DNA of 6,520 bases, taken from contig JABGWN010000025.1 of the NCBI GenBank assembly GCA_018645535.1, positions 1 to 6,520 on the forward strand, given 5' to 3'. The stretch comes from Methanobacteriota archaeon. Its GTDB lineage: Archaea > Thermoplasmatota > Poseidoniia > Poseidoniales > Poseidoniaceae. Within the stretch, counting starts at the first letter, position 1. Every line of letters starts with the position of its first letter. The notes under the pieces are model-generated. The model searched no databases. It worked only from the letters and a program-made list of their open reading frames with translations, and had not been told where the DNA came from. This document shows, one piece after another, positions 1 to 6,422 of the stretch. Position numbers and translations under genes: made by a program.

Positions 1-1950
1 GTTCGAGTAACTTGGACCGATCAACTCGGTGTTGAAGGCGAAAGATACCATATTTATTCGGCTTCAGGATTCCAACCACCCCCTCAACAATTTGAAACGG
101 CAACAACTTATCACGGGTTCGCAAACGATAACGTTGAGACATTTGATATCGTACTCAATGAATCCGTTGTATCCGCAAACGGGGCTGTATTGCAATGGTT
201 CATCTACGTAACCAGCGAAGCACAGTATGTCCACACAACAGGATCTTACGAGTATCTTGGATTAAACAACAATTCGTTCGGCCCCGTTGAAATCGATATC
301 ACGACGCCAACCAACCCGTCAATTGTAGATGCCGAAAGTAGAGGCGATCTTGGTTTTGTTGCTCTTGAATGGTACAACCTTCAGGAATCAAACGAAGCCT
401 ATCAGGTTTGGAGACATTCAGGTGATCCATTCAATGGTGGTCAAACGAGTATCACGACAAGCGATGCTGATGGTTGGGAATTGGTCCTTGATGACATAAA
501 CGTCGGAGAACAAAATTCTGCAACGATCATCAGAAACATTCCTCTTGCAAGTGATACAGAGCGTGAGGTTTGGTATGCAGTCACAGTCGCAGATGAATTC
601 AACAATACGAACTCAGATATTCTCGAGGGTCTAAGTGGGAATTCAATTCTGGTAAGAGAGGATACTCTTGCGCCATCGATTGAACTACGATTGTTGGATA
701 ACGAAAATTCTGAATACACTAGCCCTTCTCTTATTGCAGGAACATACACAATTCAAATCGAAGTAAGTGAACTTCTACCGACGTTACCTTCGATCGAAGT
801 TGTCTCAGATACTGGATTCAACGTAACAGCAGGCGGAGAATTGATGACTCAAATTGCCGATAATGCCCTTAACCCAGACAAAGGACCTGTCTATTCCTAC
901 AGTTTTACAATACCAGGATCGGCGAATGCTGGAGAGATGACATTCAGGATGACTCTTGTCGATGAGGCAGATAACATAGGCATAACAACAAACACAAACT
1001 ATCACATTGATGCAAAGGGACCTGAAGTAACAATTTATTCTCCATCACCTTCTTCTGAAGGTTCGAAGTATCTTTATGGAAACAAAATCCATCTAATGTT
1101 TGCTGCTGAAGATGATGTTCAAATCCGAGATTTACAATACAGATTCACGTTCAATTATGGCGGTTTAACCGGTATTACTAGCACCTCCCCATGGGCTGAC
1201 GCCGAAGGAATCACAGATGTGGAAGAAGATTTGTCAACTTTAGTAAGCGATATGGAATTCTCAGCTGGAACGTTTGATGCAGGCCAACACGCAATCACTG
1301 TCCGTGGTATTGATACAGCAGGCAATGAAGTTTCACAACGAGTTGTCTTTGTTGTTGATTTCTGTAGAAATAATCTCGAAGGTGAAACTGTTTGTACGTT
1401 TGAAGAGGATCTCAAAGAAGCTCCCGAGCCAGAACAAATCACTCCATCGCTGAGCGACCCTCCATATCTTTTGGTTTGGATTGCGGTTGCAGTCAATGTA
1501 CTCTTGTTCATCGTTGCCCTAATGATTGTGCAAACGAGCATGTCAGGTCCAAAGAAGAAGAAGGCTGGCGAAGAAGAAGATGAGGACTGGATGTCAGAAT
1601 TCATCGGTACAAGCCAAGATCTGGATATGGATGCTATTACAGGAACAGGTTCTACAACGGAACCTGAGAATGAGGAGAAGAAGGAAGCTGAACCTGAACC
1701 TGAGAAAGAGGAAGATGATCCGTTCGCAGTTAATCTTGTACAACGCAAAACTCGCCGTAAGAAGGAAGTTGTCGAAGAAATCGATGCAGACGAAGCAGAA
1801 GGCATCTTCTGGGGCGATGACGAGGATGAAGACGACGATGAAGAAGAAGATGAAGATCCTGCTCCACGCAAGCGTCCAGTCCGTAAGCGACCTGCCCGCA
1901 AAGCCCCAACTCGCAAGCGTCCAGTTCGCCGTAAGGCTAACGACGATTGA
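1..1950 (+). CDS. Large cell-surface protein, FnIII/Ig-like repeats, membrane-anchored with charged cytoplasmic tail (5'-truncated)
   Basis: The frame is open from base 1 with no convincing start, so this is the C-terminal 649 residues of a longer protein; the TTG at 190 lies inside a domain and is not a start. Visible residues about 1-100 (RVTWTD, ERYHIYSAS) and 101-220 (FVALEWYN, YQVWRHS, WYAVTVAD) look like two fibronectin-III-like domains. Residues about 224-340 and 341-453 look like two bacterial-Ig-like domains, ending near DEADN (321-325) and DTAGN (438-442). C455 and C465 are the only cysteines and may form a disulfide just outside the membrane. Residues 489-510 form one hydrophobic helix followed by KKKK, which by the positive-inside rule puts the tail in the cytoplasm. 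The tail is rich in Glu/Asp and ends in 14 straight acidic residues (606-619) and a basic Arg/Lys/Pro block (623-649). Adhesion, envelope structure or sensing are all possible; the ligand is unknown. Topology is well supported, function is not. Confidence 0.85.
   Translation, partial: VRVTWTDQLGVEGERYHIYSASGFQPPPQQFETATTYHGFANDNVETFDIVLNESVVSANGAVLQWFIYVTSEAQYVHTTGSYEYLGLNNNSFGPVEIDITTPTNPSIVDAESRGDLGFVALEWYNLQESNEAYQVWRHSGDPFNGGQTSITTSDADGWELVLDDINVGEQNSATIIRNIPLASDTEREVWYAVTVADEFNNTNSDILEGLSGNSILVREDTLAPSIELRLLDNENSEYTSPSLIAGTYTIQIEVSELLPTLPSIEVVSDTGFNVTAGGELMTQIADNALNPDKGPVYSYSFTIPGSANAGEMTFRMTLVDEADNIGITTNTNYHIDAKGPEVTIYSPSPSSEGSKYLYGNKIHLMFAAEDDVQIRDLQYRFTFNYGGLTGITSTSPWADAEGITDVEEDLSTLVSDMEFSAGTFDAGQHAITVRGIDTAGNEVSQRVVFVVDFCRNNLEGETVCTFEEDLKEAPEPEQITPSLSDPPYLLVWIAVAVNVLLFIVALMIVQTSMSGPKKKKAGEEEDEDWMSEFIGTSQDLDMDAITGTGSTTEPENEEKKEAEPEPEKEEDDPFAVNLVQRKTRRKKEVVEEIDADEAEGIFWGDDEDEDDDEEEDEDPAPRKRPVRKRPARKAPTRKRPVRRKANDD
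1867..1925 (+). repeat. 14-bp direct repeat in the basic tail
   Basis: CGCAAGCGTCCAGT occurs at 1867-1880 and again, identical, at 1912-1925. The start-to-start distance is 45 bp, exactly 15 codons. Both copies encode RKRPV in the surface protein's tail, so the repeat is in frame and changes in copy number would lengthen or shorten the basic block without a frameshift. It probably arose by local duplication within the coding sequence. Confidence 0.75.
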
Positions 1951-1960
1951 TGCGAACCAC

Positions 1961-1966
1961 GGTGAG
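1961..1966 (+). promoter_or_regulatory. Shine-Dalgarno GGTGAG for the antiporter gene
   Basis: GGTGAG at 1961-1966 is complementary to the conserved archaeal 16S rRNA 3' tail (anti-SD UCACC). It sits 4 nt before the ATG at 1971. This decides the start: the in-frame ATG at 1950, which overlaps the previous stop as TGATG, has no such motif upstream. Confidence 0.65.
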
Positions 1967-1970
1967 AAAG

Positions 1971-3125
1971 ATGTCTGAACATGTTGCAGAATCAAATTAC
2001 GATAGTTTACTTGATGCTTTTAGTCCACTGAAGAATCGCTTGAATTGGCTCTTATTAGCGGTACCAGTGACACTGTTCTTTAACATCCAAGGAAACGTGG
2101 AAATGACGTTTCTGTTTTCGATGATTTCAATCATGCCTCTTGCTTTTCTGATGGGTCATGCCACAGAAGAGATAGCACTTCGAGCTGGTGAGAACCTTGG
2201 AGGTTTACTCAATGCAACGTTCGGAAACGCCGTGGAAATTATCATCGCAAGCATCGCTATCTACACAGCGTTTAGCGATCCTGATCAAGCAGAGACAATG
2301 ATCGTACTCGTTCAAGCATCATTGATTGGATCCATTCTTGGTAATCTCCTTCTTGTTCTTGGTTTAGCATTACTATGGGGAGGAATTAAATTTAAGATTC
2401 AATCGTTTAATCAATCTGCACTTTCAATGAATGGCAGTTTGCTCTTATTGGCAATCCTCGCATTAATCATTCCAGCTGCAGCACATCATACAGGTTCCAA
2501 CGTCACCGATGAGAACATTCTGGAATTGTCTCGATATGCTTCATTAGCATTGTTAGTAATGTACGGGTTGTCTCTCTTCTTTCAGTTCAAGACCCACTCA
2601 GATCTTTTCCATTCAACTGAAGAGGAATCGTCTCATCATGAAGAACCGAAAATGTCGATTAAGGATGCATGGACTCTTCTTATTCTCGCTACGATTCTTG
2701 TAGGATATATGGCGGAACTACTCGTTCACAGTGTTGACAAAGCAGCAAGCGAATGGGGAATGCCAACCCTCTTCATCGGTGTCATTCTACTCCCGTTCTT
2801 TGGTAACGCTGCAGAACACTTCACCGCTGTCATCGTTGCTGGAAAGGACAAGATGGATCTCTCTCTCGCCATTGCAATCGGTTCAAGTGTTCAGATTGCA
2901 GTATTTGTCGCCCCTCTGATGGTTCTTTTCGCTTGGGCTATGGGTGTTGGACTTTCATTAGAATTCGGTTTGCTTGAAACTGCAGCAACATTCATGGGTG
3001 TTCTTGTTGCAAATTTCATTCTAAATGATGGTAAGACGAACTGGCTCGAAGGGGCCATGTTGCTGGCATGCTATGTCATCTTAGCATTGTCATTCCTTCT
3101 CATACCATTCGAAGTCGGGGCTTGA
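1971..3125 (+). CDS. CAX-type Ca2+/H+ antiporter (CaCA superfamily)
   Basis: Integral membrane antiporter of 384 residues, full length for the CAX family, which exports Ca2+ or related cations in exchange for protons. Both alpha-repeat signatures are intact: GNAVEIIIASIAI at 85-97 with E89, and GNAAEHFTAVIVA at 278-290 with E282; these glutamates are the family's conserved ion-binding acids. Other family blocks are VQASLIGSILGNLLLVLG (114-131), IPAAAHH (167-173), GKDKMDLSLAIAIGSSVQI (291-309) and DGKTNWLEG (353-361). About eleven hydrophobic segments can be counted. The hydrophilic loop at about 205-230 is acidic and His-rich. The start at 1971 is preferred over 1950 because of the GGTGAG site. 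The gene lies 20 bp after the surface-protein stop and 2 bp before the next ATG, suggesting cotranscription. Ca2+ is the likely substrate by family; Mn2+ or Na+ cannot be excluded from sequence. It should act in Ca2+ efflux at the cytoplasmic membrane. Confidence 0.93.
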   Translation: MSEHVAESNYDSLLDAFSPLKNRLNWLLLAVPVTLFFNIQGNVEMTFLFSMISIMPLAFLMGHATEEIALRAGENLGGLLNATFGNAVEIIIASIAIYTAFSDPDQAETMIVLVQASLIGSILGNLLLVLGLALLWGGIKFKIQSFNQSALSMNGSLLLLAILALIIPAAAHHTGSNVTDENILELSRYASLALLVMYGLSLFFQFKTHSDLFHSTEEESSHHEEPKMSIKDAWTLLILATILVGYMAELLVHSVDKAASEWGMPTLFIGVILLPFFGNAAEHFTAVIVAGKDKMDLSLAIAIGSSVQIAVFVAPLMVLFAWAMGVGLSLEFGLLETAATFMGVLVANFILNDGKTNWLEGAMLLACYVILALSFLLIPFEVGA

Positions 3126-3127
3126 TT

Positions 3128-3676
3128 ATGGCGTTAACTGGAAGGGGAAAATTTGGAGTAGGTCTAACCGGCTTTGCTGTTCTTTTTCTTGTAGCTGGAA
3201 TGATTGGGTTTACCTTTGAAGGGGAAGTTGAAGGCGTTCCAACTCCAAATGCCCCCAATCAAGCATTTTTTTCAGATGAACCACTACCGAGTAACCCATT
3301 GATTGGTATCCTTTCAACCGAATTGACGTTAACCTGGGATCGTGATGATGTATGGATTGGTATTGTCGATGAAGATGAGAAGAATCGTTGTAATGACGTA
3401 CCCCCCACTTACTTTGCAGGGGGACTTGGGTGTGATGGGGCATCATCAAATTTCGTTGCCGGTGATTCAAGCGCAACCGCTGATACTGGTTTTACCTGGG
3501 AAATGGAATCAGGAACCTATTTTGCTGCGTTAGGGGCGAAAGACGGTGCTTTAGCCGAGGGTACTGAAGTCAATATTGAGTATGAAGCACATATTGGCCA
3601 TTCATTGTTGAGCATTGTAGGTTCGATGTTCATTCTTGGCATCGGTGTGACATTGATTTATTATGGTCGCGAATGA
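3128..3676 (+). CDS. Uncharacterised protein with a membrane segment at each end
   Basis: I do not recognise this 182-residue protein. Residues 9-30 form a hydrophobic segment after a short basic N-terminus (GRGK), and residues about 160-179 form a second one ending in YYGRE. The Arg/Lys at both ends predict both termini inside and a loop of about 125 residues outside. That loop is acidic, contains likely beta strands (STELTLTWDRDDVWIGIVDE, TGFTWEMESGTYFAAL) and has just two cysteines, C88 and C102, which could form a disulfide. The loop resembles a small beta-sandwich presented outside the cell, but no family can be named. The ATG at 3128 is 2 bp after the antiporter stop; only a weak GGGG (3117-3120) precedes it, so translational coupling to the antiporter is likely. 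The frame extends upstream into the antiporter gene, but no better start is seen there. An antiporter accessory or an unrelated envelope protein are both possible. Confidence 0.85.
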   Translation: MALTGRGKFGVGLTGFAVLFLVAGMIGFTFEGEVEGVPTPNAPNQAFFSDEPLPSNPLIGILSTELTLTWDRDDVWIGIVDEDEKNRCNDVPPTYFAGGLGCDGASSNFVAGDSSATADTGFTWEMESGTYFAALGAKDGALAEGTEVNIEYEAHIGHSLLSIVGSMFILGIGVTLIYYGRE

Positions 3677-4936
3677 TTATTCGACACCATCATAATACTC
3701 ACTTACTGCAAGGTCGAGTTCTTTGATAGTTGCTCTTTCATCAACAGTTTTCGTTTCTCCATTGAGCCGTAATGCTTGTCCATCCACCCAAACATCCAGA
3801 CAGTCACCGCCATTGTAAACGAGGTTTGCAAGATGTCGATTATTCGAGCGACCAAGAGGACGCATTCGAATATCGTCAAGATTCCAAGCGACCCAGTCTT
3901 TACTCCCCTTTGTTGCGATTCCGAAGATATCCTTTGCAGGAAGCAGCGTTGAATCCCAATGGTCATGTCGTTGCACAAGGCTTGCTAATCTCGCTTCATG
4001 GAGTAGGTTCAGCCCATTTCCACTCGATGCAGCCCCATCTGTACCAATTCTTAGATCAACTCCTGCATCTTTGTAGGGAGGGTAGGAAAGAGTCCCTCCA
4101 CAGGCTAATTTCATATTTGAGGAAGGGCAATGAACAGCAGTAACATTGTAATCAGCCATCATTCTAATTTCGTTTTTCTTAACCCAAGAAGCGTGAGCAA
4201 AGATTGTCCCTGGTTTGATAAAATCAATAGATTGCAAATATTCGACAGGATACTTCCCTGTCTTTTCTTTACATTCAGCGACTTCTTTTCGAGTTTCACT
4301 TACGTGGATGTGAAGCCGTCCATTTCTCTTCTCAGCAAGTTCACTCGCTCTTCCCAGAGTTTCCTCAGAGCAAAGATAGACCGAATGAGTTGCAATTGCA
4401 TATTGCACTCGTTCATTCTCTGAATTGTTGGCCATCAATCCGTCAAGTTCCGCTAATGCAGATTGTGCATCTTCGTGCGATGGGAGTGCTGCATCACTTA
4501 CAGGACCTCCACACAAACCTCGCAATCCAGCCTTATCGAGGACATTACCCGTAACGGCTGGAAAGAAATACATGTCCGCTGCAAAGGTAGAACCCGTCCG
4601 AATCATCTCTGCTGCGGCCGCTTGAGCCCCAATTCGAACAAACTCAGGCGTAATTTTCGCCTCTGTTGGAAAAATGGCTTCATCAAGCCATCGGTGAAGT
4701 GGAAAACCATCACTAAAATCCCGTGCATTCAGTTGCATTGCTAAATGAGTATGCCAGTTCTGTAAGGACCGAGTAATGACTCGATTGGACCCATCGATCT
4801 CCTCGATAACATCTTCATCACCAATTGAATTTGACCAAGTACCATCCTTATGGAGAAGAAAATCTCCAACGTGTTTGACGAATTGATCATCATACAAAAC
4901 CGCGTTTCGATAACGAACGGCTGTATCATCGCCCAT
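3677..4936 (-). CDS. Amidohydrolase, MTA/SAH/5'-deoxyadenosine deaminase group
   Basis: Metal-dependent cytoplasmic hydrolase of 419 residues, normal for the family, which deaminates adenosine-type nucleosides left by S-adenosylmethionine reactions. Metal and catalytic positions visible by motif are H62 and H64 (HTH), H211 and E214 (HIHVSET), H248 (FAHASW) and D300 (GTDGAASS). Further signatures are WLDEAIFPTEA (83-93), DMYFF (121-125) and HCPSSNMKLACGG (269-281). These blocks match the MTA/SAH deaminase branch better than guanine or cytosine deaminases. Two flanks are unusual: the typical PGxxN before HTH reads TRSLQN, and the usual LRG after it reads NAR. The exact substrate (methylthioadenosine, S-adenosylhomocysteine, 5'-deoxyadenosine or another) cannot be set from sequence. 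The ATG at 4936 has an upstream AGGAA at 6-nt spacing; the next in-frame Met is residue 67, beyond the metal-binding HTH. It lies 85 bp downstream of the phosphoglycerate kinase gene on the same strand. Confidence 0.87.
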   Translation of the reverse strand: MGDDTAVRYRNAVLYDDQFVKHVGDFLLHKDGTWSNSIGDEDVIEEIDGSNRVITRSLQNWHTHLAMQLNARDFSDGFPLHRWLDEAIFPTEAKITPEFVRIGAQAAAAEMIRTGSTFAADMYFFPAVTGNVLDKAGLRGLCGGPVSDAALPSHEDAQSALAELDGLMANNSENERVQYAIATHSVYLCSEETLGRASELAEKRNGRLHIHVSETRKEVAECKEKTGKYPVEYLQSIDFIKPGTIFAHASWVKKNEIRMMADYNVTAVHCPSSNMKLACGGTLSYPPYKDAGVDLRIGTDGAASSGNGLNLLHEARLASLVQRHDHWDSTLLPAKDIFGIATKGSKDWVAWNLDDIRMRPLGRSNNRHLANLVYNGGDCLDVWVDGQALRLNGETKTVDERATIKELDLAVSEYYDGVE

Positions 4937-5021
4937 GGCAGTTCCTGCTCGTACTTCTTCAAGAGCCTAGTGCTTGATTCGGGAGATTTTCTTTCCCATT
5001 CAGGTACGCAACAATGGGCGT
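4937..5021. other. Short intergenic gap between kinase and deaminase genes
   Basis: This 85-bp gap between two same-strand genes shows no clear TATA box, no T-run terminator on the minus strand and no strong hairpin. The only recognisable signal is a weak AGGAA just before the deaminase start. Readthrough from the kinase gene is the simplest reading, though a weak promoter cannot be excluded. Confidence 0.5.
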
Positions 5022-6284
5022 TTACTCATCGAGAAGAACAGGCGTGATTTCTAATTGATATCGTTGAGCACTAATCTCGAGCGCTTCAATCCCTGGAAGA
5101 GTTCTGCCTGCAATGTAATCCAAACAAGCACCTCCGCCGGTTGAAACGTGGCCCATTTTGTCTGCAAGACCTCGTTTACTGACCAAAGTGGCAGTATGCC
5201 CACCGCCCATAACTGCATATCCGGTTGATTCTGCACATGCGTTCAGCATCTCGATAGTTCCCAATGCGAAATCTGGTAATTCAAAGACTCCTGCGGGTCC
5301 GTTTAGTATGATTGTTCCAGCACTTTTAATCCGAGAGGATAGAGCGAGAATTGATGCAATCCCCATGTCAAAAAGCGGGGCGTGAATCGGCAAAGTCTCG
5401 ACCTTGATATCGATACGATTCTCTTCCACATTTGCTGCAACATCGGTTGGCAAGAATATTTTATCTCGGTGCATTTCAAGCAAAGATGTAGCAGATTTTA
5501 TTGTTAAATCCCAAGCACCCTGTAATTCATTTTGAAGGAATGAGAGGTTTCCTTCTCCGATGTCATTTCCTGAAAGATGGATGGCGAGATTAGCAACTCC
5601 ACCAGTAAACCATACTTCATCCGCAATGTTGTTCTTTAGCATATTGTGCGCTACCTCAATACTATCATCGACTTTTATTCCTCCGAGAACAGCGATACAC
5701 GGCCTCTTCGGAGATTCAAGTGCTAGATCGATTTGCCGGATTTCGTGAGCCATCAATTCCCCAGCTACACAAGGTAGGTGATGTGCAAAACCAACGATAC
5801 TTGGACTTGAACGATGAGCACATGCAAACGCATCGTTTACGAATACGTCTGCAACACTCGCCAAATTTTGAACGAGTTGTGTTTCTGAAAGAGCAAGAGC
5901 ATCGCCTTTACGATTCACTTCTTCAGGATCCATTCGAATGTTATTCAACATGAGGATATCCCCTATCTTCATCTCCTCAATAGCCTCCATTGCCTTTGGC
6001 CCATGAATATCTTCGACCCACCGAATCGAACGTCCCAATAAACGTCCTAATTCACGAGCATGACCCAGTGTACTGGTGAAATCATTTTTTCCAGGCCTTG
6101 ACTGATGGGCAATAAGAACTGTTTTCGCTTTTGATAATCGGTTCAAAGTAGGAAGAATGGCACGAATCCTTGTATCATCAAGAAACGACTTGGTTGCAGG
6201 ATCAAGTGGGCTGTTGATATCAACGCGCAAGAGAACAGTCTTGCCTTCGACGTTGATATTGTCCAAAGTTAGGACGTTCGCCAT
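5022..6284 (-). CDS. pgk: Phosphoglycerate kinase, archaeal type
   Basis: Catalyses the reversible transfer of phosphate between 1,3-bisphosphoglycerate and ADP to give 3-phosphoglycerate and ATP, in glycolysis or gluconeogenesis in the cytoplasm. The 420-residue product is full length for archaeal enzymes. N-terminal substrate-domain blocks are LRVDINSPLDP (19-29), DDTRIRA, AHQSRPGKNDFTSTLGHA and NDAFACAHRSSPSIVGF. The C-terminal nucleotide domain has LGGIKVDDSI, NGPAGVFE, MGGGHTA and the terminal STGGGACLDYIAG followed by LPGIEAL. Residues such as INSP, AHQSRPG and NGPAG are characteristic of archaeal rather than bacterial forms. The lysine of GGIK is the family's nucleotide-site lysine; Ile replaces the common Ala before it. 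The ATG at 6284 gives the expected N-terminus; only a weak GGAAG lies upstream. It is divergent from the gene at the right edge and may be cotranscribed with the deaminase gene. Confidence 0.96.
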   Translation of the reverse strand: MANVLTLDNINVEGKTVLLRVDINSPLDPATKSFLDDTRIRAILPTLNRLSKAKTVLIAHQSRPGKNDFTSTLGHARELGRLLGRSIRWVEDIHGPKAMEAIEEMKIGDILMLNNIRMDPEEVNRKGDALALSETQLVQNLASVADVFVNDAFACAHRSSPSIVGFAHHLPCVAGELMAHEIRQIDLALESPKRPCIAVLGGIKVDDSIEVAHNMLKNNIADEVWFTGGVANLAIHLSGNDIGEGNLSFLQNELQGAWDLTIKSATSLLEMHRDKIFLPTDVAANVEENRIDIKVETLPIHAPLFDMGIASILALSSRIKSAGTIILNGPAGVFELPDFALGTIEMLNACAESTGYAVMGGGHTATLVSKRGLADKMGHVSTGGGACLDYIAGRTLPGIEALEISAQRYQLEITPVLLDE

Positions 6285-6330
6285 GGTTCTTCCAAGTGAA
6301 CCCAGTTCTTGAGTGATGTGATGAATTTCC

Positions 6331-6343
6331 GAATTTTAATTCC
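6331..6343 (-). promoter_or_regulatory. Candidate TATA/BRE promoter for the phosphoglycerate kinase gene
   Basis: Read on the minus strand this is GGAATTAAAATTC, an AT-rich TATA-like core with a purine-rich flank like an archaeal BRE. Transcription starting about 25 nt downstream would give a short leader of roughly 25 nt before the ATG at 6284. The match to consensus is only moderate. The near-palindromic box at 6393-6402 could also serve this strand with a leader of about 85 nt. Confidence 0.4.
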
Positions 6344-6369
6344 AACGTTAGAGGCTCCATACTTCCAAA

Positions 6370-6387
6370 GGTAACTGTCTTGTTACC
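6370..6387. promoter_or_regulatory. Inverted repeat GGTAAC-N6-GTTACC, candidate operator
   Basis: Perfect 6-bp arms (6370-6375 and 6382-6387) flank a TGTCTT spacer, with half-sites about 12 bp apart, near one helical turn. CCAAAGG occurs at 6365-6371 and 6386-6392, overlapping each arm as a direct repeat. It sits just upstream of the rightward TATA-like box and between two divergent genes, where a dimeric regulator could affect either direction. The regulator is unknown, and a chance 6-bp repeat is possible. Confidence 0.4.
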
Positions 6388-6392
6388 AAAGG

Positions 6393-6402
6393 ATATTTTA
6401 AA
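6393..6402 (+). promoter_or_regulatory. Candidate TATA box for the right-edge gene
   Basis: ATATTTTAAA is preceded by CCAAAGG, resembling an archaeal BRE plus TATA. Its centre is about 25 nt before the A of the ATG at 6423, the usual TATA-to-start-site distance. Transcription would therefore begin at or within a few bases of the start codon, which fits the lack of any ribosome-binding site there. Confidence 0.6.
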
Positions 6403-6422
6403 CCTAACAGACAGCCATAACT

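Noticed and set aside
190..192. TTG as start of the surface protein
   Set aside because: The same frame is open back to base 1 and already encodes a domain similar to the next one, so TTG is an internal leucine.
1526..1978. Plus-strand Lys/Arg/Met-rich frame of 150 codons
   Set aside because: It is an out-of-frame reading of the charged tail; its composition follows from the overlapping Glu/Asp codons.
1155..1982. Long minus-strand reading frame of 275 codons with a long serine run
   Set aside because: It is the antisense of the acidic and basic tail; the serine run comes from complemented GAA/GAT codons. The plus-strand protein has clear domains and a membrane helix.
3402..3407. Run of six C bases as a possible frameshift or phase-variable site in the unknown membrane protein
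   Set aside because: The frame continues intact through it to a sensible C-terminal membrane helix; six bases is too short to argue for phase variation.
3772..4143. Plus-strand frame of 123 codons inside the deaminase gene
   Set aside because: It is antisense to conserved catalytic motifs of the minus-strand gene and has no ribosome site or recognisable domain.
5720..5953. Plus-strand frame of 77 codons inside the kinase gene
   Set aside because: It is antisense to conserved kinase motifs; nothing recognisable in the product.
6285..6302. GGTTC-N8-GAACC hairpin in the kinase 5' leader
   Set aside because: The arms are only 5 bp with an 8-nt loop, common by chance; no known riboswitch or thermosensor pattern is present.
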